The notes beneath the pieces are model-generated. The model was not told the origin of the DNA. It saw nothing but the letters and a program-made list of their open reading frames with translations, and searched no databases. Made by a program: the position numbers and the translations under genes. Positions 36,931-48,472 of a DNA stretch of 64,000 nt are shown in pieces (the stretch's first letter is position 1; each line of letters starts with the position of its first letter). Source of the stretch: Glandiceps talaboti (Eukaryota; Hemichordata; Enteropneusta; Spengelidae); contig NC_135562.1 in NCBI RefSeq assembly GCF_964340395.1, forward strand, positions 12,021,543 through 12,085,542, written 5' to 3'.

Positions 36931-37983
36931 ACAGTTGACAATTTGTATATAAGCTTCAAGTGAACAAAACTCTTCACAATGTTTCAAATTTAAACGTGAA
37001 TGGGCTCAAGTAAAAGAAACTCTACAACAAATACACACATACTACACTAAAATCTATTATACAGTAAAACTGTATCAGTTCTAAGGTCTAAATATTATGT
37101 ATGTACCAGAGATTACTTGCACTGGTACATGCACATACTAGTGGTATTTTCACTGCAGTGCAATACTGAAAACATTATTGCATACATGCATGCAAATGAT
37201 ATGCAAATGAGTACACAACATGACTTAATACGTTTCACTTGAAAAAATGACAAATGTCATATCAAAAGTAAAGTATGAATAAAAAACTTCCATCATTGTT
37301 GAAAATGTTTCTAGTTTACAATATATATATAATATTCAGAACATTTTCAGTGAATGAAATAACTAAATATACTTCAATATATGAGATGAATGGGCTCAGG
37401 TAAACAAAGTTACAAAAACTCTTTGTATACAAGAATATAGACTTTCAAAAATATATTACAGTTACAGTTGACAACTTGTATATAAGCTTCAAGTGAACAA
37501 AACTCTTCACAATGTTTCAAATTTAAATGTGAATGGGCTCAAGTAAAAGAAACTCTACAACAAATACACACATACTACACTAAAATCTATTATACAGTAA
37601 AACTATATCATATCTAAGGTCTAAGTATTATATATATGTACCAGAGATTACTTGCACTGGTACATGCACATACTAGTGGTATTTTCACTGCAGTGCAATA
37701 CTGAAAACATTATGCATACCTGTATGCAAATGAGGGTACAGCATGACTTGAATACATGTTTCCCTTGAAAAAATGACAAATGTCATATCAAAAGTAAAGT
37801 ATGAATAAAAAACTTCCATCATTGTTGAAAATGTTTCTAGTTTACAATATATATATAATATTCAGAACATTTTCAGTGAATGAAATAACTAAATATACTT
37901 CAATATATGACACGAATGGGCTCAGGTAAACAAAGTTACAAAAAATCTTTGTATACACGAATATAGACTTTCAAAAATATATT
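36931..37983. repeat. 533-bp tandem duplication (copy 1 block)
   Basis: Unit 1 starts ACAGTTGACAATTTGTATAT at 36931; unit 2 starts ACAGTTGACAACTTGTATAT at 37464. The two are collinear to CTTTCAAAAATATATT. The same pair is present in the second block (58512-59560, offset 532), so it predates the large duplication. Confidence 0.92.
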
Positions 37984-38197
37984 GGTCTGTGTAATATTTA
38001 CATAACAAATACTTCTCTGAGTATTTACAATACAGCAGAGTTCAGTACAACATGGTATAGTACAAAATATCAAATAGAGTACAATACATTGGCAGTGATG
38101 GAGTGACATCTGATAATGTCAGTATTCTCAGCACGCTAGAAAATACATTGTGTGTAGGTTTAGTACAGTACAGTAAAGTGCAATGTGTTGTATTCAT

Positions 38198-39530
38198 GTA
38201 TCTCAAATTCAGAAATGACAGTCCATGCTGAGATCTATCTTAACCTAAGTTGTAACAGTTCAGTGAGAAGGGTTGTATCTCAGATTCAGAAATGACAGTC
38301 CATGCTGAGATCTATCTTAACCTAAGTTGTAACAGTTCAGTGAGAAGGGTTGTATCTCAGATTCAGAAATGACAGTCCATGCTGAGATCTATCTTAACCT
38401 AAGTTGTAACAGTTCAGTGAGAAGGGTTGTATCTCAGATTCATAAATGACAGTCCATGCTGAGATCTATCTTAACCTAAGTTGTAACAGTTCAGTGAGAA
38501 GGGTTGTATCTCAGATTCAGAAATGACAGTCCATGCTGAGATCTATCTTAACCTAAGTTGTAACAGTTCAGTGAGAAGGGTTGTATCTCAGATTCAGAAA
38601 TGACAGTCCATGCTGAGATCTATCTTAATCTAAGTTGTAACAGTTCAGTGAGATGGGTTGTATCCCAGATTCATAAATGACAGTCCATGCTGAGATCTAT
38701 CTTAACCTAAGTTGTAACAGTTCAGTGAGAAGGGTTGTATCTCAGATTCATAAATGACAGTCCATGCTGAGATCTATCTTAACCTAAGTTGTAACAGTTC
38801 AGTGAGAAGGGTTTATCTCAGATTTAGAAATGACAGTCCATGCTGAGATCTATCTTAACCTAAGTTGTAACAGTTCAGTGAGAAGGGTTGTATCTCAGAT
38901 TCATAAATGATAGTCCATGCTGAGATCTATCTTAACCTAAGTTGTAACAGTTCAGTGAGAAGGGTAGTATCTCAGATTCAGAAATGACAGTCCATGCTGA
39001 GATCTATCTTAACCTAAGTTGTAACAGTTCAGTGAGAAGGGTGGTATCTCAGATAGATTTATAAATGACAGTCCATGCTGAGATCTATCTTAACCTAAGT
39101 TGTAACAGTTCAGTGAGAAGGGTTCTATCTCAGATTCATAAATGACAGTCCATGCTGAGGTCTATCTTGATCTAAGTTGTAACAGTTCAGTGAGAAGGGT
39201 GGTATCTCAGATAGATTTATAAATGACAGTCCATGCTGAGATCTATCTTAATCTAAGTTGTAACAGTTCAGTGAGAAAGGTTGTATCTCAGATTCAGAAA
39301 TGACAGTCCATGCTGAGATCTATCTTAATCTAAGTTGTAACAGTTCAGTGAGAAAGGTTGTATCTCAGATTCAGAAATGACAGTCCATGCTGAGATCTAT
39401 CTTAATCTAAGTTGTAACAGTTCAGTGAGAAAGGTTGTATCTCAGATTCAGAAATGACAGTCCATGCTGAGATATATCTTGATATCTTAACCTAAGTTGT
39501 AACAGTTCAGTGACATGGGTTGTATTACAA
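38198..39530. repeat. 77-bp minisatellite, about 17 units (copy 1 block)
   Basis: Unit core GACAGTCCATGCTGAGATCT, then TAACCTAAGTTGTAACAGTT, then CAGTGAGAAGGGTTGTATCT. Most units are 77 bp; a few are longer (insert AGATAGATTT). The corresponding array in the second block has about 14 units. Confidence 0.95.
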
Positions 39531-39640
39531 TCCCCATCATCACTGATATCATTCTGATGTCCAGCCTAAAATGTAACAGTTCAATGAGAAAGTTAAATTC
39601 ACAGTCTACAGATATTAAACCTATACATGTAACTTACATG

Positions 39641-40780
39641 TAAGTTGTAACAGTTCTATGATAGTGGTTGTATCACACTGGTTAACAGTTCTGTGACAGT
39701 GGTTGTATCACACTGGTTAACAGTTCTGTGACAGTGGTTGTATCACACTGGTTAACAGTTCTGTGATAGTGATTGTATTACACTGGTTAACAGTTCTGTG
39801 ACAGTGGTTGTATTAACACTGGTTAACAGTTCTGTGACAGTGGTTGTATCACATTGGTTAACAGTTCTGTGACAGTGGTTGTATTAACACTGGTTAACAG
39901 TTCTGTGACAGTGATTGTATTACACTGGTTAACAGTTCTGTGACAGTGGTTGTATTAACACTGGTTAACAGTTCTGTGACAGTGGTTGTATCACATTGGT
40001 TAACAGTTCTGTGACAGTGGTTGTATTAACACTGGTTAACAGTTCTGTGACAGTGGTTGTATCACACTGGTTAACAGTTCTGTGACAGTGGTTGTATTAA
40101 CACTGGTTAACAGTTCTGTGACAATGGTTGTATCACACTGGTTAACAGTTCAGTGACAGTGGTTGTATCACATTGGTTAACAGTTCTGTGATAGTGATTG
40201 TATTACACTGGTTAACAGTTCTATGATAGTGGTTGTATTACACTAGTTAACAGTTCTATGACAGTGGTTGTATTACACTGGTTAACAGTTCTGTGATAGT
40301 GGTTGTATCACACTGATTAACAGTTCTATGATAGTGGTTGTATCAACACTGGTTAACAGTTCAGTGACAGTGGTTGTATCAACACTGGTTAACAGTTCTG
40401 TGACAGTGGTTATATCACACTGGTTAACAGTTCTGTGACAGTGGTTGTATCACATTGGTTAACAGTTTTATGACAGTGGTTGTATTACACTGGTTAACAG
40501 TTCTGTGACAGTGGTTGTATCACACTGGTTAACAGTTTTATGATAGTGGTTGTATCACACTGGTTAACAGTTCTGTGACAGTGGTTGTATTAACACTGGT
40601 TAACAGTTCAGTGACAGTGGTTGTATCACATTGGTTAACAGTTCTGTGACAGTTTTTGTATCACACTGGTTAACAGTTTTATGATAGTGGTTGTATTACA
40701 CTTGTTTAACAGTTCTGTGACAGTGGTTGTATTATACTGGTTAACAGTTCTATGACTGTGGTTGTATCAACACTGGTTAT
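39641..40780. repeat. 35/36-bp minisatellite, about 32 units (copy 1 block)
   Basis: Unit GGTTAACAGTTCTGTGACAG, then TGGTTGTATCACACT, with an alternative TTAACACT ending. It matches the second half of the 77-bp unit next door (GTAACAGTTCAGTGAGAAGG, then GTTGTATCTCA), so the two arrays share an origin. It lies downstream of the NLR stop codon. Confidence 0.95.
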
Positions 40781-41772
40781 CATTACATACATAAATAGTG
40801 ACCTTTGACCTGACATAATTAAAGTTGAATGCCAATTTATGGAAACTCATTTCATGGTTTCACATCGCATAATTTTCACTCTATTGCCAAGAAACGTGAA
40901 ATAGCATTTTTTCATCTTCAGTGGAACACCACTGGTCTTAGCAGACATGAATATTAATTACACACACACTGAATATTCATGACTATTTATGTGAAGTAAA
41001 TAAACCCTCAAGAGTCAATGAATATTCAGTGTACATCTAATAAATATCCATCTTTTACAAAAAAAACCATGATGCAATGGTGTCCCACTGAAAGAACATT
41101 AGAGGCAAAAAATTTGGTGTTTCTTAGCACCAAGTGAAATTATTTTGTGATGTAAAATCATGAAATGACTCTCCAGAACCCAAAGTTTATAAAAATACCT
41201 TCATCTCCTAGATTGGTGATTTCCCCTTTAATGAAAGGATATTTTACATAATGACGTTCAAAGCATGAAATAAACCTATTAAGTTGACATCATAACAAAT
41301 TGACATGTATACTAAATACAGACTTTATCTTATACTTTTACTTATTACATGTAAACTGTGTAAAGAACAATTAAAATTATTAATATCATGTACAACAACA
41401 AGCTAATCAACAATGTTTGAAAAATTAATATTCATTTATGCTAATTACATCAAAATGTACTAGACTGGTATTCATTTTTAACTCTGGCCAAACATATTAT
41501 ACTATAAACTGATAAAATTATTGTTAAGGTCAAAGGTCAACTATTAGAATGTAATGTGTCAGGTTTAACATTCACTGTGTTTGGTACTGATGTCCTCTAC
41601 ACTGAATATTGAGTACCTGTTCAGTTCAGTTTAAGGACATAACTACCAATATTGTTTTAACTATGTCAATATTAGGTGATACATCTTACACTATAAACTA
41701 ATAACATTAATTAAAGGTCAACTATTAGAATGTAATGTATCAGGTTTAATATTTGCTGTGTTTGGCATTGTT
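40781..41772. other. 3' flank of the NLR gene
   Basis: Unique, A+T-rich sequence between the minisatellites and the NLR stop codon. A short direct repeat, GGTCAACTATTAGAATGTAATG, occurs at about 41536 and 41714. The same layout occurs in the second block. Confidence 0.5.
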
Positions 41773-44700
41773 CTATACACTGAACTGAACTTTATGTTTG
41801 TATCTAATCTTGTCATCATACAAATCAAGGTATGGAGTCACATTGTATTCATAAGACCAATCTGTTGGTTTCTGTTGACTAGCAATGATATCCTGAATCT
41901 TAGTAACTTTCTCATCAATGATATCATCACTCTTAGTATAGAATGTGATTGACTTCAGTGTACACTGATTTGTCTCTATTGATCTGATTACAGATGGAAA
42001 TAAACATTGGACTGCACCTAGTATGTAAGGATGTACAGATGAATGGAACGAGTACTTGTACTTAGAATTCCTACTACACAGTGTTAAATACTGAATAATC
42101 TTATTCTGTTGCAATGCTTCTTTGATAGGATCCCACATCTCACTATTATACTTATAGAAATCAACACTGAGAGACTTCACACATCTGTTATGTTTTATAA
42201 ATTTACATACACTATGAACTGCTGTACTTGGCAATCTTCCAATCCCTATCTCAGTCAATGTAGTGTTGGTAGATAACACATCCAATATGTCATTGTCAGT
42301 GTCAAATACACTATTACTGGTCAGTGTAAAGGATTTCAAACTATCACTTGGACACTTTAAAGATTCAGTAAGTCTTGGTATTAAACTCTTGATTAGACTT
42401 TCAGTCAAATCATATAGATATAATTCAAATGTTTCAGTAGTTTGACATTTCTGTATAAATTCACACAACATTTCTACATTATTTCCAGATAGTGTACAGT
42501 CTCTAAATTGTAGGTTCACTTTGTTAGGACCACTCTGTATTAAACTATCAGAAACAATTTCAGACATTTGACATGTATGATGTGAATATTGCGTTACATT
42601 AAATGTGAAACTTTGTATTGACTTGTTCTTACAAAGAGTGTTCTCTAGGTCCTGTATTTTATTCCTTAATGCTTCATGATCATCATCATGGCCCCTTCTA
42701 CAGTCTATATAGAATGAAAAACTACAAAGAGTAGGGCATTCTACCAACATTATGATCTTATCAAATACATTTACTATGGTTTTCTGTAAGTAAATTAAAC
42801 TTAACATTACTGATGAGAGTGTGATATTGCCTTGCTTTAATTCATCTGATAACATTGTAAGGCGAGGTAGAGTGGTATCATACAAAACTAATGTATCTAT
42901 AACTCTAGTGGTTCTATGTTTATTCTGAAGTTTCAAGAAATGTAAAATACAATCAAAACTACAGTCTTTTGAAGTTATTCTGATCAATGGGTAATTAACT
43001 TTTTGTAGAATTCTATTGTCTGAATTATGTTTAACATATACCAACATTTTTGATATTGATTGAACGTCAATAGATGACAAACAATCTTCTCCCCATTGAC
43101 ATTCATACAAACAAAGTAAACATATACCCCAAATAGATGATGATGCATCTTTCGCTCTCCTAAAGATAGATTTGAAGTTACTTATCTTTTTAATGTTATT
43201 GCTAAATGCCTGAAAGAGATAACAAGCTCCTTTTTTCCCTACAAGCCCAGCAAGAAATTGTAGTACGGTCAAGTTCTTCTTTTTGCTTCTTAGGAGTTTC
43301 TCAAGATATTTGACATCACCATCTTCTAATACATAAGCAAGATGCATAGCTGAGAAAAATTCAAGCCATGTCTTGTGATAGAAGAAGTAGAGTTTTTCTG
43401 TCTTTGTTCTTGATGGTCCATCATCTCTTACTAGCAAACCTAACTCTAATGAAATATCTGATGAAATATCTGCCTTGGTGAACATAGATTCACCTTTCAT
43501 GTACAGATTCCATGCATCGGCAGCTAGCTTATCTCTTGCATTAATGACATCCTGTGGTAATTTACCATCTTGTAATGCTATATTATTCTTAACACAGTAT
43601 CTTTTAAGAATACAATCTAGTATCTCAGAGTAAAGGCCTGTTAATTTTGTGGGAAATGTGAATGCATTTTTATCCTGATTATCTTCCCACAGAATACACA
43701 GGAATGATACATGCAATGGGTTGACCAAGAGATCCTTTGTAAAAACCTCTTTGTTAACTTTCTTTTGTCTCTTTATTTCCTTAATGAGCCTTTCACTAAT
43801 ACTCTTGTCTTCAAATGTTTGAAAGTATTTATTCACATAGTCTGTCATTCGCTTATCTGTGAATCCCTCAACAGTGAAATGTAAATCACAGTTACCTAGA
43901 TACCTGTCACATTTGTGTGGTCTAGTAGTAACAATAGTTGTACACCAAAAGAATCTTTTACCAAAAATGAGGGCTGGGATGTCAGTTTGTTGTAATCTGG
44001 TTTCATCAATTTCGTCAAGACCATCAAGCAGGAACAAGACTGATTTCTCATTTCTTAAAATGAATGTTTCAAGAGAATCTTTTGAAAGATGTCGATCTGT
44101 AGGTACTAGCTGATTAAATACTTCATCTATAATGTTATCTTTTGTGACATGTCTCATTTCTAGATAGAAAACTAGTTTATATTTGTCAAGTCTACCTTGA
44201 GCCCAATCATATGCTAGTTTTCCACATAAAGTTGATTTACCTATAGCTGGTGCACCTTCTATAGTGATACGATTTGTACTATTTGGTCCTTCAGTAACAT
44301 TTTCAAAGATTTTGTGGATATCTTCAAATGCTTGTCCAACTTGCAACTTGCCTCTTTTAGCATGCTTTACTTTTAGCTGTGTGTAAACTTTTTCCAGGTT
44401 CAGGTTACACCTTTCATTCCATGGAATTGGTTTGTGGTTCCTGAAGTGTTTTATGTATGTTTTCTGCAGCAATGGAATTAACACCGTCTCAACCGCCGAC
44501 AACTTGTCTGAAAAAATAAAGTATGAAAAATTCCCTATTACTTTTTTTTGTTTCATCAGTGATTCACAATACTAGACAAGTGATTGATAAATCAAATTTG
44601 ATAAAAGTAGCCTGGGATGTATATTGTAATTAAAGTTTTAGAAAAACATAGGCAATTGCTTGAAAATTATGATTCAGCAATTCAAGGTGAAACATGGTGA

Positions 44701-45700
44701 TCTAATCTAGTGTACTCATTAAAATAGACAAGTAATTATATAATGGGCATTCATTTGATTTCATTCATTCAATAAAACAATGTTACAGGGCTTTTTTACT
44801 TGAGTATATTATGAAACAATATTGACAAAGACCTTGTTAACTGTGTAAACTGTGAAAACAAACTTCCTAAAGAATGGGTAAAGGTTTGTTGTTGTATGCA
44901 AGGAAGTGATTTGTAAACAAATTAGGTAAATACAAGTAATCACTTTGTCATATCATGTCTGTACTTGCAATCTGTAGCATCCCTGTATATTGACACATCA
45001 CCATGCATAAATAGTTTGATGAGTTTACTTTTGATTACAAGTGATTATTTGTGTTTATAACTGAACAAAGCTTTTACAATTTTTTTTTCATTTAATGAAT
45101 TACAAAAAAGAACTTGGACTATGTTGTTTCACACTCTTATTCAAGTTGAGAAACACAGTAAAGTCGTCGTTTTATCAATTGAAAATATCCATTTCTGATC
45201 CAATTGGGCACTTAAAGATAATACATTATGTCCTTATCTGTACCTGTATCTGTATCTGTATCTGTATCTGTATCTGTATCTGTATCTGTACCTGTATCTG
45301 TATTGTAGATGTACAAGCACTAATACTGGTTGTCACATACATATTTTGTACAAAGACCAATATTCTCATTATAACTATTCACTTAGTAAATTTACTTTAA
45401 GTCTTGTTAAGAAGTTACAAGCTGTCTTACCTTCACTTTGGTGGCTTGGACTGGATGGTATTTGTCCAGTGATACCCGATATATGTTGAGGTCCAGTTGG
45501 CTGGAAATTATTCTGTGTTGAACACTCAGAAACTTGTGGTCTGTCAGCTGTGTTAATTGGTATCTCTCCTACATGAACATAGATAACATAGAAATGTAAT
45601 TTTGAAAACATGGAAATTATATATTATTTTATCTGTTGTTTTCTTTGTGTTTGTATGTTTTTTATATTTAATGGGACATCTTGGTGGCCTGAATTAAAGA

Positions 45701-45754
<54 letters not shown>

Positions 45755-45932
45755 TAAAGTAATGAATCAAACAGCATCGGTACACCAAAATAGCTTAAGT
45801 TTAATTATTTTTGTAATACATACCTCTCACGAGACAATCCTGTACCATTGATTGCTGTGGAATGGGTGAACGTCCTTGCAATACATTAGGTTGATCCCCA
45901 GTAGTTGATGGACGATGCGAATAGCTCTGTTT

Positions 45933-45970
<38 letters not shown>

Positions 45971-48472
45971 GACGTACTAAGAAGTGTGGGGTAATCGCTT
46001 GTGATGTACTATGTCCATGTGAACCACTTGAAAAATGACCTGCATCTTGACCTTGGTGAGAACCATGACTCTCAATGTGTGGTATCTGACCAACTGAACT
46101 GTGTACTGTATCACATGGTTGGCGTATGACTGTTTTTTGTGGTGTGTGATGGGATGATGTGTGAACTGCACTGTTGGATGGACTGCTAAAAGGTGGCACC
46201 TGGTACAACTGATTCCCAGATTGCTTTGGATTACCTGAAGATGGCACTTTGTAGGAATGACTGTACTGTGGTGGTAGTTGGTGCTGGGGGACTGATGTAT
46301 GGTGGTGGTGAGCTGCTGGTTGATGTACCTGTACATGAGGAAGAAACCCTGAAAATAATGTTTGGTTATCATGAACCAATGGTATTTGATGTGAGATAAT
46401 TGATGTAGTTTGGCAAACTGCAGGTCGATGTCCTTGTACATCTTGAAGTGAATGTGCTGAAGGGGATGATTGGTAAGAATACCCTATACTTTGTGATAGT
46501 TCTTGGTTTGATGGCACAGTGACTGTATCATGCCAAATATTAGGCCCATAGCTTCTAGATGGCACTGGGTAAGACTGGTTCCCATGTAGAGATGTGTGAC
46601 TGCCTGATGTTGGCACTGTATGAAAATCAGTATGAGATGGGTGACTTGAAACTGGCACCCAATAGGAGTGATTCTCAGATTGTGTTTGCTGTGATTGCAA
46701 TTGATGCCTGAACATTGATGTCTGTTGGCAAGCTGCTGGTCTTTGTAAATGTTGGCCATGGGATGGATGATGTGTATATGATAATTGGCAAGTAGGACTA
46801 TTGGTTGGTATGGGGTATTGGATGACTGATGTAGTTTGACAAACTGCTGGTCTTAGTGGACTTTGAAATGAATGCCCTGAAGGTGGTGCTTCGTAAGAAT
46901 AATCCTGACTTCGCTGTATTGGTAATTCCTGGTTTGATGGTATTGTATTGTATGCAATATTAGATGAAGGGCCTATAACTGAAGTTTGGTAAGAATGACT
47001 TTCCTGTAGAGGTGTGTGTCTAAATGATGTTGGAACTGTATGATGGACATCATGGTCTATAGGTGGCCCAGTTTGTGGTGTTTGACTAACTGAAGTCTGT
47101 ACTGTATGTCCATGTTCAGTATTATATGGATACACTGTAGATGGCTCTTGGTGAAAATGAATATGTTGTGTTGGCATTGGTTGTTTATCCTGACTCATTG
47201 ATGTATGGTCAGTAGTCACAGGAACTTGCAGAGTCTGAAGTGAATATTTCTGTGATGGCACTGGATGAACTTGATTCTGAGGTGTTTGTATTTGATGAAC
47301 TGAAGTCTGTATAGTATTATCTCCATGTACACCATGATATGGATGGACTGAAGTTGAGGGTGTTTGAATGTAGTTTACTTGTCTATAAGTGTCAATAGAT
47401 TGGTCATGTGGAGTTCCTGGTTCTTGAAATTGACCTAATAAAATAGGACACAAAGACTTATGGTAAATGATACAACTTTTATTTGGATAGTTGATTCATT
47501 GGTGTATACCTTTATAATAGTATTGAAATTGGTGATGATCTCACATGTCCGATATTTTACATATCATACATGTCATCAAACTATGACTGCATATGCTCTC
47601 ACTATATTAATATATCATGTGGTAGGATCACATCACATCACATCACATCACATGTTCTATACTATGATTCTCTTCTGTAACTGTGATCATATCATCACTT
47701 TGGAAATGTTGAATATTCGAGTACAATCAGGCATGTCGTCATATATAAATGCAATGCTGGTTTGTAAGAACTGGAGCTGTCAGAGTACATGACGGGGAAA
47801 TGTTCATAAAATTACCTTGATTAGATCTTGTCTCTTTCTGTAAATATTTCTGTACAAGATGCTGTCGTCCAACTTTACACAACAGTGTCTCTAACAGCGT
47901 TGTATTGGATTCACTAATAAGCGCCATATTATACAGCTTTGTGAATAAATTACCAGGAATTTTCATCCTGTCTAAAGCACCCCATGGCACTTTTTCATCA
48001 CAGAGGATTTTCATTTCTTCAAATTCAGCTATAAGATAACAATTGAGAGGGTTGTGATTCTTCAGATACTTGTGAATCAGTCAGTGTCTGTTAACAATAC
48101 ATAAGTCCCTAAGCAGCGATGATTTATCTTATATACTTAAATCTTCTTTGACTGCCGTTTATAAACAGAATTCAAAGAATTCAATGTGGTACTGATTGGT
48201 CATGTGATGTTACTCTTCTGTGATTGATCATAAGTTATTGTACAATTTACATCCATACAGTGATTCAATCATCAAGACCCTAAAGACACTGTCTGATATA
48301 TTAACAACACCCATAATCATATGCTCGTTTCTTCACCTTTATTGATATACTCACCATCTGTGATTTCTTGTGACAGCACTACAAGAAGTTCCGGGAATGA
48401 ATCAAACTTCAGTCGTTTATGTTCAGGTTCCCTTTCATTGTCAGCATCACCACTTACTCCTTGGCCTGCCAT
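41773..48472 (-). CDS. NLR-type innate immune receptor: DED, Q/H-rich linker, NACHT, LRR-like
   Basis: Five phase-1 coding exons on the minus strand: 48355-48472, 47816-48028, 45824-47434, 45431-45568, 41773-44507. They total 4815 nt, or 1604 aa. Residues 25-106 form a death-effector-like fold (FPELLVVLSQEI, EFEEMKILCDEKVPWGALDR, LFTKLYNMALIS, LLETLLCKVGRQHLVQKYL). Residues 111-694 are a His/Gln/Ser/Thr/Pro-rich linker with poly-Q. The NACHT module has Walker A GAPAIGKST at about 778, Walker B LFLLDGLDEID at about 851 and TTRPHKC at about 887, then a helical region. About 1340-1560 form LRR-like repeats. NLRs sense microbial or danger signals and oligomerise through NACHT; a DED would recruit caspase-8-like partners (inference). 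A 5' UTR junction is possible at 48507. A second paralogue begins at the right edge. Confidence 0.9.
45239..45305. repeat. (TATCTG)n hexanucleotide repeat in the last NLR intron
   Basis: About ten TATCTG units with CCTGTA variants at both ends. Confidence 0.9.
45705..45752. repeat. (TAA)n microsatellite in NLR intron 3
   Basis: About 15 AAT/TAA units between the linker exon and the short exon at 45431-45568. Confidence 0.95.
46203..47042 (-). repeat. 140-residue (420-bp) duplication inside the NLR linker exon
   Basis: Two consecutive 420-bp units (47042-46623 and 46622-46203) encode collinear blocks. Both begin HTVPTS, then carry GPxxN/PN, VPSNQEL or IPSNQEL, YSYxxxPSxHS, RPAVCQTTSVI or RPAVCQTTSII, then QxPAA plus TS. 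Each unit also contains a shorter internal echo (RPAACQQTSMFRHQ; QPAAHHHHTSVPQHQ). The units are strongly diverged, so the duplication is old. Confidence 0.8.

Larger units (their letters stand above)
35482..42640. repeat. Segmental duplication, copy 1 (mate at 57177-64000)
   Basis: From GACTGGTGGC at 35482 the sequence is collinear with 57177 onward. It contains the THOC1 3' flank, a 533-bp tandem pair, two minisatellites and the 3' end of the NLR gene. Copy 1 extends at least to 42640, where the mate runs off the window. Both are direct, offset by about 21.4-21.7 kb. A segment of about 370 bp (35705-36075) is absent from copy 2. The 36.9-41.7 kb part is almost identical in the two copies; the 35.5-36.7 kb part is visibly more diverged. 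Confidence 0.93.

Noticed and set aside
39641-40780. Regular short repeats reminiscent of a CRISPR array
   Set aside because: The whole unit repeats, with no unique spacers, and the genome is eukaryotic. It is a minisatellite.
42263-42445. Plus-strand frames over the NLR gene (also 41758-41952, 43859-44113, and the mates in copy 2)
   Set aside because: Antisense shadows of the NLR coding exon, conserved between copies only because the coding strand is.
34990-48472. Functional link between the THOC1 death domain and the neighbouring DED-containing NLR
   Set aside because: THOC1 carries a death domain in vertebrates too, where no NLR is adjacent. Both belong to the death-fold superfamily, but the adjacency looks coincidental.
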